From positions 1 to 64,000 of the forward strand of contig JAVXUO010001766.1 of assembly GCA_033065855.1 (NCBI GenBank): a stretch of DNA of 64,000 bases, written 5' to 3'. Positions within the stretch are counted from its first letter, which is position 1. Every line of letters begins with the position of its first letter. Under the pieces are notes generated by a model. The model made no database searches. It was not told where the DNA came from and worked only from the letters and a program-made list of their open reading frames with translations. A program made the position numbers and the translations under genes. Positions 32,120 through 44,937 of this stretch are shown piece after piece. This DNA comes from Escallonia rubra. Taxonomy: Eukaryota > Streptophyta > Magnoliopsida > Escalloniales > Escalloniaceae.

Positions 32120-35100
32120 TTGATCTTCATCCCCATGGAAAACCACAAAGTTCAAGGAAAACCACAAAGTTCTCACGGGAATGCAGGACCTAGAAGTGAA
32201 AAACTACGAACCCAAGTGCACATGACTCAATCTAAGGAAGACATGTCACATAGTGATGTAAATTTCAGCGGCGGAGAGGAGAATGAATTCAACAAAGAAG
32301 ACATAGGAAGGCTCAGATCACTCCTTGATTCATTAGAGAAATCTAAAGGTACTTATTCCTTGGCACATTCAGGTAAGCTTCATTCCTCGTATGCTTTAAG
32401 TGCCTCTAGTTCAGACTTTTCAAATTCTTGGGTTATTGATTCCGGGGCAACCGATCATATGACCCATTCTTCACACAAATTCCTCACTTACCATCCATGT
32501 CCTAGCAACAGAAAAATAGCCATTGCTGATGGATCCCTAGCCACTGTTGCCTGCCAAGGAAACATCGTCCTAAGTCCATCCATTACCCTTAAAAACGTGC
32601 TGCATGTACCTAAGTTATCCACAAATCTTGTGTCTATACATCAACTTATAAATGATCTAAACTGTAGTGTGGTATTTTCTCGTATTTCTTGTGTATTTCA
32701 GGACCAAGTTACGACGATTGGACATGCTAGGGTAAGACATGGTCTTTATTATCTTGAGTTACCTAGTGGCCAAGTGAATGATGGGAACAACTCACCTCTC
32801 TCGTTTCTCTCCAGCAATCCTCATTCCAACAAAGACCGAATTTGGCTTCATCATCTTAGACTTGGACACCCTTCCTTTAGCATTCTTAGTGTCATGTTTC
32901 CATATTTGTTCAAAAATGTCAATGCAAACGATTTTCACTGTGATGTTTGTGAATTTGCTAAACACCGACGTGTTTCCTTTCCTTTGAGTAATAAGAGAAC
33001 TACGGTTCCTTTTTCTTTGATCCACAGTGACATTTGGGGTCCATCTCGAGTCCCCAACATTTCAGGGGCTCGTTGGTTTGTCTCATTCATTGATGATTGC
33101 ACTCGAGTTTCATGGATTTATTTGCTAAAACAAAAATCTGATGTGAGCAACATTTTTCCTATTTTCATACAATGGTCAAAACTCAATTCAATGTTGGAAT
33201 TAAGAGGTTGAGGACAGATAATGCTAGAGACTACTTTAATGAAATTTTGTCTCCATACTTTCTAAAGGAGGGAATTATTCATGAATCATCATGTGTTGAC
33301 ACACCCCAACAGAGTGGGGTTGCCGAAAGAAAAAATGGTCATCTTTTAGCCTCTGTCCGTGCTCTTTTGTTTCAAAAGAATGTTCCAAAAATCTTTTGGG
33401 GGGAAGCTGTCCTCACTGCTGCTCACCTAATAAATCGTATCCCGTCTCGAGTCTTGGACTTTAAAAGTCCAATGGAGGTGTTTTCTCAGTATTTTCCAGA
33501 CTTCAATGTGTCAACTAAGTTAGATCCTAAAGTTTTCGGATGTGTCTCATTTGTTCATGTTCACTCTAGTGGTTGGAGCATGCTTGATCCTAGAGCTGTT
33601 AAGTGTCTTCATAGGATATTCACCTACTCAGAAAGGGTATAAGTGCTATAATCCTACTACTCGTAAAACTTATGTTTCAGCCGATGTTACATTTGTTGAA
33701 GAAGAAAGTTACTTTTCTAGTCCTTATCTTCAGGGGGAAACATCATCTATGGAAGATAAGGATCTGTTTTTTAGAGAACCATCAATGTTAGTTAAAACAT
33801 CTCCCGTGCAAACTAAATCCATTCCTGAAGTGGAACTCATTTCTAGAGGGGATTCTGAAGCCGAACCAATTGAATCATTTCCAAATCTTTCTGAAGAACC
33901 ATCCAGGCCCATAAACCCTACACTTACAATGCCACTAAAGGTCTACTCAAGAAGAATTAAGCCCGTGATCAATCCTGTGCAAGTTCAAGAAACCGAATCG
34001 TCACTTGGGAATGAGGTAAGTGTTTCAAATGGAGTACCACCTACTATCCTTGATTTGGATCTGCCTATAGCCACAAGAAAGGGAGTTAGAAAGTGCACAC
34101 AACATCCTTTATCCAATTTTGTGTCCTTTGAAAAATTCTCAACCACACAAAAGCTTCCTTGCTCATCTAAACATTGTAGCCATCCCACAAACATTATCTG
34201 AGGCACTTGGTAAAGAGGAATGGAAGCATGCAATGGGAATAGAGATGGAGGCCTTGGAGAAGAATAAAACATGGGAACTAGTGGAATTACCAACTGGGAA
34301 GAGACCAGTACGGTGCAAATGGGTCTTCACAGTGAAGTATAAGTCCGATGGATCCATTGAGAGGTACAAAGCGAGACTAGTAGCCAAGGGATATACACAA
34401 ACCTATGGGGTGGATTATCAGGAGACATTTGCTCCAGTGGCGAAGATGAATACAGTTAGGGTGTTGTTATCTCTAGCAGCAAACTATGATTGGACTTTAG
34501 AACAGTTTGATGTGAAGAATGCCTTTTTACATGGAGATCTTGAGGAGGAAATCTATATGGAAGTTCCACCAGGCTTTGACATAAATCTGGGTAAAAACAA
34601 AGTGTGCAGACTAAGAAAGGCATTGTATGAGCTCAAACAATCTCCTCGGGCATGGTTTGGAAGATTTACCAAAGCAATGTTGAATATGAAGTACAAACAG
34701 AGCCAGGACGATCATACATTGTTTATCAAGCATTCAGCTTCAGGGGGAGTTACGGCGTTGATAGTTTATGTTGATGATATTATAATAACTGTAAATGATT
34801 CAGATGAAAAGGAAGCTCTTCGCAAGTATTTAGCAAAAGAATTTGAAATAAAGGATCTTGGGAAATTAAAGTACTTCTTAGGAATAGAAGTAGCTCGGTC
34901 CAAGGAAGGAATCTTTGTTTCACAACAGAAATATGTTCTTGATCTGCTAGAAGAAACAGGTAAACTCGGTTGTAGACCATCGGACACGCCTATTGAGCCA
35001 AATCATAGACTGGCAGAGTTCATGGAAGGAGAACCAACAGACAAAGGCATGTACCAACGACTTGTTGGGAAACTAATCTATCTGTCACACATGCGGCCTG

Positions 35101-35697
35101 ATATTGCATACGCAGTGAGTGTGGTGAGTCAATTCATGCAAAACCCTAAGGATGTCCATCTCCATGCAGTATACCAGATCTTACAATATCTGAAAGGCAG
35201 CCCAGGAAGAGGGATTCTCTTTAGAAAGGGCACAAATATGGAACTAGAAGCATATACAGATGCTGATTATGCAGGCTCTCTTACCGACAGAAGACCAACT
35301 TCTAGGTATTGTACCTTTCTTGGTGGAAATTTGGTAACCTGGAGGAGTTAGAAACAACCAGTTGTGGCAAGATCTAGTTCAGAGGTAGAGTTTCGTTCGA
35401 TGGCGCAAGGTATTTGTGAGTTGTTATGGCTCAAGATTATCCTCAAAGACTTGAATTGTGACAACAAGTCTGCAATCAACATTGCGCATAATCCAATTCA
35501 GCATGACACATGACAGAACTAAACACGTGGAAGTTGACCGACATTACATAAAGGAGAAGCTTGAAAGTGGATTGATTTGCACTCCCTACATATCTACGGA
35601 GGGCCAATTAGCAGACATCTTGACTAAAGGATTGGCAAGTTCAGCATTTTACAGGATTGTGAGCAAGCTAGGGATGGAAAATATCTACTCCCCGGCT
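32120..35697 (+). pseudogene. Copia pol remains: protease, integrase, RT, RNase H
   Basis: In order along the plus strand: protease ('WVIDSGATDHMTHSS'), GAG-pre-integrase ('LHHLRLGHPSFSIL'), integrase core ('HSDIWGPSR', 'SFIDDCTRVSWIYLL'), reverse transcriptase ('WKHAMGIEMEALEKNKTWEL', 'VYVDDIIIT') and RNase H ('YTDADYAGSLTDRRPTS', 'KHVEVDRHYIKEKLE'). The order protease-integrase-RT-RNase H defines Ty1/copia. It is broken about four times. Confidence 0.92.
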
Positions 35698-35707
35698 TGA
35701 GGGGGAG

Positions 35708-35927
35708 TGTTGGAAATTCAGAATTGATGGAGATCCCAAGATTTCTGGGACAGATTTGTATTTCCAAGTATAGGAGATTAGCTGTAAATTAGTCAAACCT
35801 TCCTAGATTAGTAACATGTCAAACCTAGGATAGCAATATGTCAAACCTTCCTAGAATAGCGATACCTTCATGTATAAAGGTCTTGTACTGAATCATTTTC
35901 AGATAAGGAATTCCAGAATTTTCCTCA
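35708..35927 (+). repeat. 3' LTR of the copia element
   Basis: 220 bp, nearly identical to 31671-31894, preceded by the purine tract and followed by the target duplication CTTGG. Confidence 0.92.
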
Positions 35928-36416
35928 CTTGGCTATCAAGCAACCAGTTCAGAATACCCAGGAACCCGCCAAAGCTTGCAAAACTTGCGGGAAGAACCAC
36001 AGAGGTCTATGTTATTGGGAGAGTGGTGCGTGTTTAGCTATTAGCACCAGGGACACAGGATTTGGGATTGCCCTCAGCCTCTTAAGCCCTAATTTACTCA
36101 GGGAAGGGGGTTGCAGAACCGGTTGCCAAGAACTAATCAAGCCACAACTACTCGGGCTTAAGCTTATGCCTTGACACGAAAGGATGCCACTGCATCTCAA
36201 TGATGTAGTGACACCTACATTTTATAAATGTTCATCTAGAGCTTATTCTTTAATTAATCCTTGTTCCACATTTTTGTACGTCTCTACGTCTTTTGCTCAT
36301 AGGCTCTGCGGTGAATCAGAGTCCTTAGATAGTGGGAGCTCTAGGAGTCCATAAGAGTATCCAGATAACTTGAGGTGCATAAATTTCAAGGACAAAATTT
36401 TTACAAGGAAGGAGGA

Positions 36417-38722
36417 TGTAAGACTCAAATTATTTATAACTAATTATTTTATGTTTTAGGCTATCTTCGTAGTTTTAGTAACTTTTTGGGGTACTTTTGA
36501 ATAAGTAATGCATCCTTAGGAGTCTTTTGAGTTATTTACCACGTTTAGAGAAACAAAGACTAGTCAGTTGGTGTGTTATCGATGAAGTGAGTTTGGTCTT
36601 CCAGAGAGAGAAGAAAGAGAAACCTATGGGCTTGGAGGAAATCAACCTCCTACTTATAATTGGTAAGTAATCCTACACCCAATTTGATTAGAAGGAAGAT
36701 TTGAATCAACTTAGAACTGTGTTCATATGTATTAGAATATAGGTGGGTTAATTTGATTCTTTAGATTTCGAAATTATTCGAGGGTTACACAACTTTGCGA
36801 AGAATGTTGCATAATTTGAGGTAAGGATTACACTCATGATGCCCTTTTTGTGATGATTTTATATACCGTGTTTGCGATAGTTAGATCACAGATAAAAATT
36901 GCTCTGAATGTTTGGTCACTGTTCCATCAGTTGAATTTTCCTTACTGTAATTTTTTTTCCTTTTTCCGCATCACTGCACTATTCTGAAACGGAAAATTCT
37001 TTGCTGCTGATCAAGAAGCAGCCTCATCCTACTACCCCTCCATGTGGCAGCGTTTCATTGGTCCAGCAAGCCAGTCGTCATGCTCCTAGCACGTGAAAAA
37101 AACTGGAGACACATAACAGAATATCACCGTTTACACATCCCTGGAATTTCGGTGGTAACTGTGTAATCACGTAGGTAGTCTCTCTCTCTATATCCATCTC
37201 TCTCTCTTCTCATCTTCTTCGCCCGTGCACACTCCAAAAACTGCTGTGTTCAAAAAATTATCACTGAATTCACATCAAACCGGTGATCACATCTGCTCAA
37301 GTGATCCAATGGTGGTATTAATTTGAAGACTGGTAAATTTCTGGGATCTCATCATCCGGGTAGAAATGGAAAGGATATTGTTGAGAAGGTACTAAACAGA
37401 ATCAGAATATCGTGGGATAGTTTCTCCACAATGATAATTTTTTTTTGGAAAGGAAAGGGAAGTTATGAGATATTTGTATCAGATGCATCTGATTATTGAG
37501 AAAATCAAGCAACAGGAAACCTCATGATTCTTGGGGGTTGTGGTCAAGTTTCCAGCAGCTTTATTAAGCTTCTAGTCTCCTTTGATGTGCCCACTTCCTT
37601 TATCTGTGCTCATCAAGCCACTTTGATCTTTGGGGAGATTTCATGATTTTTCCTTCTGTTTTCTTTTGGATACAAAACAAATAGTTCCGCTGCCTATGCA
37701 TTTCATTCTTGAGAAAATGCAATTTGATTCCTAAGTAGATATGCATTTGATGCTTGATTTAGGAGTGTAGATCTATGTATATGAGGTCTCCAATGGTTAG
37801 CTGAATCTAACAATCCTTTGTGAATGGTGGACAAAATTTACCCGTACTTTGCTAGTACTGGCTCTCAACCCTTCTAGCTGAGTGCATAGATGTGGAAATG
37901 TTGTATTTGTTGTGCGTGTTGTTATGGTATGTGATATCTCTCCTCTCTGTTGGTACGGGAAATAGTAAATCTTAAGAGAAAAAAGTTCCCAGTAACAGTA
38001 ATGAAATCTGAAAAACCCTTTTCCTTTGGTCAGTGGTCATGGCTGGACCTTGCAACAGCGGGAAGAAGCAGACGGAAAGGAAGAGAGAAATTTTTGGAGT
38101 GTGGGCGGCAGGAAGAAGATGAAGAGAGAGAGAGAGAGAGACCAAGTGATTACCATTTCTCAACCGAATATCAGGGATGCATTTGACGGTGATATTCCGT
38201 CAAGTAGATCTTGCAAGGAGCATGACGGCTGGTTTGATGGACCAATAAATCACCGCCACGTGGAGGGGTAGCAGGATGAAGCTGCTTCTTGGTCAGCAGC
38301 AAAAAAATTTCCTTCTGAAACAGCCATCCTTTTTCCCCTTCCTGGCAGCGGTCCTTCTCACCGTCACGCATCATATTCAGCCCATTTTGGGCGTGTGAGA
38401 ATGTGGATGGATTTGCCACGTGTCACATTTTTAGTGGTGCACTTTCTTTTGTTAGAAGTTTTTGCCCAAATTTCTTTATCTCATAATTGCGTGCTCATAC
38501 GAACTCGGATTCAATATATTCCACTTTTGTTGAATTCGTCCGTTCGTCCTCTTCGATTCAAGTTTAAAACCGAGTACTTTTGAAATTGCTAAGCTACCCT
38601 ATTTGAGATGCAAAGTTTTGATAGTTATGTGCCTCACATGCCTTTGAGATACTTCGGTGTCCAGAGAAGCCCTTTTGAGGGAGGCATTGGCCCATGGTAG
38701 GGTTGTAGACTGGGTCGTCACA
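36417..38722 (+). repeat. Right LTR of old gypsy relic, split by a Mutator-like element
   Basis: It begins TGTAAGACTC and ends GTCGTCACA. Without the insertion at 36991-38312 it would be about 975 bp, matching the left LTR. Confidence 0.8.
36991..38312. mobile_element. Non-autonomous Mutator-like element (MULE), 1322 bp
   Basis: Terminal inverted repeats of about 58 bp: the left end starts GGAAAATTCTTTGCTGCTGA and the right end, reversed, GGAAATTTTTTTGCTGCTGA, and both run on to ...CCCCTCCA(C/T)GTGGC. The 9-bp target duplication TTCTGAAAC (36982-36990 and 38313-38321) is exact, which defines the Mutator superfamily. There is no transposase. The interior (about 37180-38200) holds a CT-rich leader-like stretch, GA microsatellites and sequence that could be captured from a host gene, but I cannot name the source. 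It inserted into the right LTR of the gypsy relic, so it is younger than that element. Confidence 0.93.
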
Positions 38723-40599
38723 TAACTTTTGCTTTTATCTTTCATCAGAAGTTAAGAGCGTGAAGTAAGCATCGCAACTGAAAGATCCAAGAATATTTCT
38801 TCTCAGTTATGGTACCTGCAAGCTTGCAATTGCAATATAAAAACCAACTTAAACAATTTTTGCAAGGTGAAAACTATATTCCCTTTAACAAAAATCTCAG
38901 CTATATTTGATCCACTATTTTTTATGAATGAACAGTCATGGGCGCTCAAGAACATGCCGTTACCTTTTGAAGCAGCCATAACATTAACCAATGATTGTAT
39001 CTTTACAATCCAAAAATCCATCAGAGATCATTAACAGCCCATATATATCAGATTCATCCATTTTTGTTGTAATGAGTCTTGGTAGTCTCTAAGCCATTTT
39101 GCTCTGAGCCATATTCTCGACTGTAAATGAGTCAACCGGAGCCCATCCTGCGTTCTTCTAGTAATTCATTTAACTTACCGAGCTTTATATAATGCTCTAA
39201 CTCTATTTTCCTTTTTCTTTCTCTCTCTTGAGCCAATCTCAAACGAGCTTTTGCTTTCTCTCTCTTGAGCCAATCTCAAACGAGCTCAAGACCTATGTAG
39301 TTATGTTTATTGAGTCGAGCTCATATGACGGTGGCTGGTTCATGTTACAAACTGGTCTCGAACAATGAACACGAGCTATGGTAAAGACCCTTACTGGTCG
39401 TAGTAGAGTAATGAGTAGGCTAGGCTTGCTCTGAGTCAACCTAAGATGAAAATTAGTTCACCTCACAAATCAAGCTCAAACAAGCACTTAAAAAAGATCG
39501 AAGACGAGCCCTCTTAAAGATTCTTGTGGAGACGAAGAAGAGTAATCAGTTGGCTTTTGGGCTATTCTGATATATTCCTTTCTCTTCACATGGCACTACA
39601 ATAAATTTTTATGGACGAGATCCTTTGCTGATCAGGTTTTCCTCACAAGATATCCTTCGGTGCACTATGCTATTGGTCAAGAGCCTCCAGGAGAGAACTC
39701 TGGGACTCAATTGCTGGGTCCTATTTGAACTCCAAAAAGCTAATAAAGATTGCAATGTGCGAAAGCATGGTACAATAGAGGAGCTTTGGAATAGATTACT
39801 TATCGGAAAAAGCGAGTTCGAGGTGAAACCTTAGGTAACATATACAAAATACATTAATGACTCAACATAGGAATCAGGAATTTTTTATTCAAGAATTCGA
39901 TTGCATTATTTGGCCACCCCAAACATGCACATTGAATTTGAAGTCTATTTAAGGTCAAGAATTATTTGCTTATACACATTTTATAGCATAAAGCAGACGT
40001 CTCTTGACCTCTAATTGACATGAAATTTGATATATGTGTCCCTAGCGATAAAATCTTGTAGTCCAAGAGTGAGTTATTGAATGATTGGTTTGCATGATAA
40101 CTTATTACACGTCACCTTAGATAAGACCTCAAGGTTTAAACTCACTTCTCCCTTTATGCTACCAACTGCAATTGCAAGCTTGCAGGTAGCCTATTGAGAA
40201 GAAATAGCCTCGAACCTTTTGGTCAGGATGCTTAACTCGGACTGGTACTTTATGGATGAATTATATAGTCAAATGTTTCAGATCCAAGCCTTTCATTTAT
40301 TGGTGAGACCTAAAAACGAGCAGAATTTATTGTGAAATACAGAAACAACCACAGTTCTTGCCAATCTTTGTTCAAGACTTCTCAAAGCCAAAAACCAGAT
40401 TTAGACACCATTTTATCGTTCTAACTAGACTTTAAGTAATAGTTGCTTTGGTTTCTACAGTTCTGCATAAATAATGTGAGAACCGGAGAAAAAGTCAGCT
40501 AAGGGAGGAGCATGACAAGACCCAACATACTATCATGGATGACAATATTTGCAGGGAACGTGAAAAATTGATTAGGTTCACCAAATCTATATGCAAGAT
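38723..40599. other. Intergenic DNA with a diverged inverted repeat
   Basis: There is no gene. The segments at about 38790-38840 and 40160-40210 are inverted copies (shared core 'ctgcaagcttgcaattgca'). They may be the ends of a decayed transposon of about 1.4 kb. At 39224-39300 a 40-bp unit 'ctctctcttgagccaatctc...gagct' is repeated directly twice. Confidence 0.4.
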
Positions 40600-41560
40600 G
40601 ATAATGTTTATTTGACTCCGACAAAGCAGTCTTTGGAGAGGTATATGAGCAAATAGATACGACGTTGGGGTATAGAAAAAGATGCACTTTCTGATGATCT
40701 CTTATTTCACAATATGATTCATGATTTTGTGGTTGAAAGGTGGGATAAACTGAATCTTTGCATTGTCTTGTTTATGTGTTGGTCAATAAATACTATTCAA
40801 TTTCTTGGATTGCTAAGCCTGCTTAAGGTGGAAAAAGAAGGAAGAAACCTTATTCTGATACTAAGATTCAAATGCATATTTTCAAGCACTAGATAGGTTG
40901 TTTTCCGATGCACCATATATGTTTTGGTGAGGCAACTGATTTATGACTTTGTGAGTTATGGACGTGTTTTTTCGGAATTTCAAGTCGTTACCGATAGCGA
41001 AATAATTGATGTTGTGGCATAGAGGGACATGCATGTTGGCAGAGCTCCTAAGTTGTACTCTTTAGCTATATAGGCTTTACCTCAAAGTGTTGAGACTTGA
41101 GAGTTCTCGTGCTAAAAGATGTTGGGTACGTACTCGTACATCCATAGTGGGAAAAGAAACACATTAGCTGTTACAAAGGCTGAGAAGTTGGTCTTTGTTT
41201 ACTACAATGAGAGATTATTGACAAGGTATAGGGAAGATCATGAGGCATTATAAAAGAGTTTGGATGCAAATCCAGAATTTTACCAGTGCTGAAAAATCTG
41301 GAGAGACTTTGGAGGCAATAGAATGTTCTGATGAGATGAAGGAACTGATGAATATGTTGCCACTACAACTCCTATTCCTATAACTCCTAGCCGTGCATCA
41401 TCCCTAAGCTCAATATCCATAACTCTAAAGGCAGCTACCTCAACACCTCATTATATACTCCAACAATGAACAATTCTAGAGGCGCCTACACCTTGCAAAG
41501 ACAAAGAAACAATGCAAGTAACGAGGCTGCTTTGTTGCATGACAAGGTGCTAGGTTTTTG
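40600..41560 (+). pseudogene. hAT transposase C-terminal relic 3
   Basis: The plus-strand translation, over several frames, gives 'VYEQIDTTLG', 'MIHDFVVERWDKLN', 'APKLYSLAI', 'SSRAKRCW', 'GKRNTLAVTKAEKLVFVYYN' and 'ERLLTRYRED'. This is the order of motifs in the C-terminal half and dimerisation domain of hAT transposases. It has several stops and frame changes and no N-terminal zinc finger. It is opposite in strand to relics 1 and 2 and better preserved. Confidence 0.72.
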
Positions 41561-44500
41561 TTCATGTGTTAAACTGCTTTACAGCATACGAAAGAAAAAG
41601 TGGTAGAACTCTAGCCTTCTGTCCATTCATCAAGTCATAGTATTTTGGTACACTTCAGCTTTTTTGTCAGTGGGATGTAAAACCCTTTTGTTATTAGTAA
41701 TGGAGTACAATTTTGTACGAAATGAAACTAAGAGTTATGAAGCTATATTATCCAACACTTCTACTTCTTTGATCATCTCTGCATTTATTTTCTTGTTCTT
41801 CAAAGAGATTATAAAGATATATTGTCTAATATGCCTAAAAAATTAGTAACAACATTTATGTATTTATTCCCCCCTCCCATGCTTCGTGCAAACTAAGCTC
41901 CAAAGACTCTTCCAAGGAAAAGATGACGCATATCTAAGAAAAATTGTAGTTTAAGATGGGATCCATAGTATCCCCTCAAAGCATACCACCATATCCACCC
42001 AATCTCTAATTCCATCCACCGAATCCAAGAGCCGCAACAAATCAGACACCAAAATAGCTTTCAATCATTAAAAGTTTCTCCGAAACGTGGCATCTATGAA
42101 AGATCATCATCTCCAATGAATAGAACATCTGCCAAAGAAAGAAGGAAATAAGTTGCAAAAAGCCAGCTCCCAACACCACAGATCTCGCCAGAATTCTGCC
42201 CATACAATGAACCTGAAGAATTGGCACGACCAATGTGCACACAACGAGATGTGGTTGGCCAAAGTTAGGAGAAACTCTGTCCGTTCACCTCCCAAAGTTG
42301 ACTAGTAACCATATCCGAATGCAACTTTCTATAGAAATATGGGGTGTGTTTCCCTTACAAATGTCCATCCATAAACAGAAGCCAGTAGAGTGGGCCTTGA
42401 AGCTTAAGATTACAAATATGAACTAATCAGTAACATAAGTCTGTCAAAACAAAGTCATGTAGCACTAGGATTATACTACCTTCCAGTTCCAGCTAAATAT
42501 CATAATCACCTATTTAAGCCTTTGTCGCAATCATCATCATCGTCGTCACCTTCTAAGCCTTTGTGGGGGCTGGCACATCAACCTATTTACCTTACAGCTA
42601 AATAATCATTAAAAATTTACAATCCACAACCTTTAACTATCATCTTTCTTTGAGAAAGGGGAACACGAACAGAAACCCAGTTAGAAAATTCCAGTAAATA
42701 CGCGATATTTTCACACATGAATACATATCACCCACAAAATTAACAAGATAAGGAAGATATGACAGCTCTTTTTAAGCAGAATAATATGCAAGTTCTTTCA
42801 CATAGGGAGAAATAAACAAGATAATGTGAAGTGGGTTTGTTTCACCTTAGGATTTGAACCCAAAAAGACTGCACTGCTCACTGCACTTTCCATATCCTTC
42901 CTCTCACAGTCTCTCTTGCCCCGTCCCCTCTCTCTCTCGCTAAAAGCGGAAGTGAAATTGGGTGTATGGGATCAGCGCTTAGAACTTAGAAGTCATTTGG
43001 ACGAGTTTACCCAAGCCAATAGAAATTTCTTGGAAACAAATACGCCCGTGTGAGGTGAAAGTGCTAACGTGGCATAGTTTACTTTATCTTTTAGTTTTAA
43101 ATTCTGTCTGTATTTTTTATCTTAGAATAAAAACTGAATTACTGTTGAGGGTATTGTTACAATTTTCTCTGTTAATACCCACCAGAGAGACTTCTTATCC
43201 TTTTTATTGTTCTTCCGGGGCTCGTCGTACATTCGACTTTTTTCGATATTTGAGACGTGTATATATATGTATTATATAGATTATCAAAAAAATTTACAGT
43301 AAATTACTATAGTTGTCGATTGTGTTTCAAGTACGAGATTTAGTAAATGTTAAGATTCATCGACCGGAATCTTGGTTCCACTGTATGCATTTAAATTTCA
43401 TTTAGTTATAGTAACTATAAATTTTGCTCTTTTTCTTAGCAACTTAGAGTAAAGCAAGTGGTCAGATGTCGAAAAATGATGAAAAACTTACCATCTACCA
43501 TAAAAAGTACCAATGACACTCTACGTACATGAAGTTCATGATTATTATCATCACATATATGACGTTTCAGAAACTACATTCACACTTTGATTTTTGCCTG
43601 CACTCTATCACTCCCACTCGATTTTATCCTCATATACCCTACTTGCTCTTAAGAACCCAATCCCAAACAATGGAAGATTATGTAATGACAGGAAGGAAGA
43701 AATCTAGTGAGCATCGGCATAAATACAATTATGGACATACATTCTGATTTGCCAAATATAGAAGCAGTCCAACCAAGCACAAAGCTATCAACCTCAGTTT
43801 TTAATGGTTGCTGAATTATGCTGTTAATTCCAAAATTTTCAAGATCTCGGTCATCTAATTCTCCCTACTAATGTACGTAATTTCTATGTATATTTGTTAA
43901 GTAATTTTGTGCTAAATACTTAAAAATTAAATTGGGTGATTGGTGACAGATAGAATCATATGATCTCGAATGCGGTGGTTTAGCATGGTGGTGGTTTAAT
44001 GGTGATGTAATTAGTGGAAACGGTGGTTGGATGGTGATGGACAACAATTGTGTGATGGCTGATTGTGATGTCAAGGTTTGAGAGAGCAATTGTAGATCAA
44101 GCGAGAGAAAGGAGAAAAAAATGTGGGAGATGTTTCATTGGCGGCTGCAATGGGGGAGTAAGGCAAAAAAAGAAATAAAATAGAATATAAAATGCAGTAT
44201 GGTCAATACATGCTTCTCCATGAATAAAATGAGTGAAAACAACAAATGATAGCCCGCCCGTATATGAGCTCGATTCCAAACCAACATACTATGCACATTG
44301 CTGATGAATATTCTTACATTTTATGTAATAAAAAACATATATGCTAAGTCTATTTTTAATTGGTTCTTTTATTTTAATTTATCGATAATGTAATATCACA
44401 TACCACCTACATAAACTATACGTCCACTTCCTTAAGCACGTGAAAGACAAGGATTTAAGGAACAGATAAGTAAAATGGAACGAGTGACATGAGGGACAAA

Positions 44501-44586
44501 ATTGCCATACATAACTAACTAAAATTTGAACCAAAAAAAAATAACTAACGAAAATGGAACAAGTGACATGAAGGACAAAATTGTCA
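41561..44586. other. AT-rich intergenic DNA upstream of gene B
   Basis: I see no gene. Short open frames (for example minus 42042-42295) have no recognisable domain. The tandem words 'aagcctttgt' and (ATC)n occur near 42505-42565. The original promoter of gene B should lie in the last few hundred bases before 44587. Confidence 0.4.
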
Positions 44587-44704
44587 TATAACCTAGTTAT
44601 TAGGATGTCGGAAGCACAGAGAGATGAGATGATGTTGTAGTTGCCGAGCTCTCGTGACTGGAAAAGCATGGCGACCCTGACGACGTCGTTTAGACCTTCT
44701 TCAC
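44587..44704 (+). repeat. 118-bp direct repeat, upstream copy (duplicated start region of gene B)
   Basis: It is identical over 118 bp to 45891-46008. It contains a copy of the 5' leader, the ATG (44668-44670) and the first 12 codons of gene B plus one base of the next, then runs straight into the TIR element. This copy cannot encode the protein. Confidence 0.95.
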
Positions 44705-44937
44705 TATGTCCCTGAGGTTTGGGGGTAATTACACTTAAGGACACAAAGTTTCAAAATGTAACACTTATGTCCCAAAAATGTTTCAAATGTATCACCCGTG
44801 TCCAACCGTTAGGGTTCCATCCAAAAAATATACTGTTCACCATTTTGTATTTTAAAAATGACAATACTACCCTTGTACTGTATATATTGAAAAATATATG
44901 TTTATTATTATATATGATTTATTTATCAGTTTTAGTT

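Larger units (their letters stand above)
31671..35927 (+). mobile_element. Ty1/copia element with LTRs and 5-bp target duplication
   Basis: It is flanked by CTTGG on both sides (31666-31670 and 35928-35932). LTRs of 224 and 220 bp begin TGTTGG and end TCA. The Met-tRNA primer site TGGTATCAGAGC follows the left LTR and the purine tract TTGAGGGGGAG precedes the right one. The LTRs differ at about five positions plus a short indel, so the age is of the order of 1-2 million years. The coding region is broken about four times and the capsid part of gag is not recognisable, so the element is not whole. Confidence 0.93.
29850..38722 (+). mobile_element. Old Ty3/gypsy relic with nested insertions
   Basis: Left LTR 29850-30788, primer site TGGTATCAAAGCC near 30793, gag remains, then a younger copia element, a short zinc-knuckle remnant, a purine tract AAGGAAGGAGGA (36405-36416) and the right LTR (36417-38722, itself interrupted by a Mutator-like element). 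Nearly all of pol is missing. The LTRs are clearly diverged (well over 10% by eye), so it is old. It is badly broken. Confidence 0.8.

Noticed and set aside
42042-42295. Possible LINE fragment on the minus strand
   Set aside because: The translation has a Trp/Cys-rich look but none of the fixed reverse transcriptase or endonuclease motifs.
44668-44704. Upstream copy of the gene B start codon as a working gene
   Set aside because: The copy ends after 37 bp of coding sequence and runs into a transposon end.
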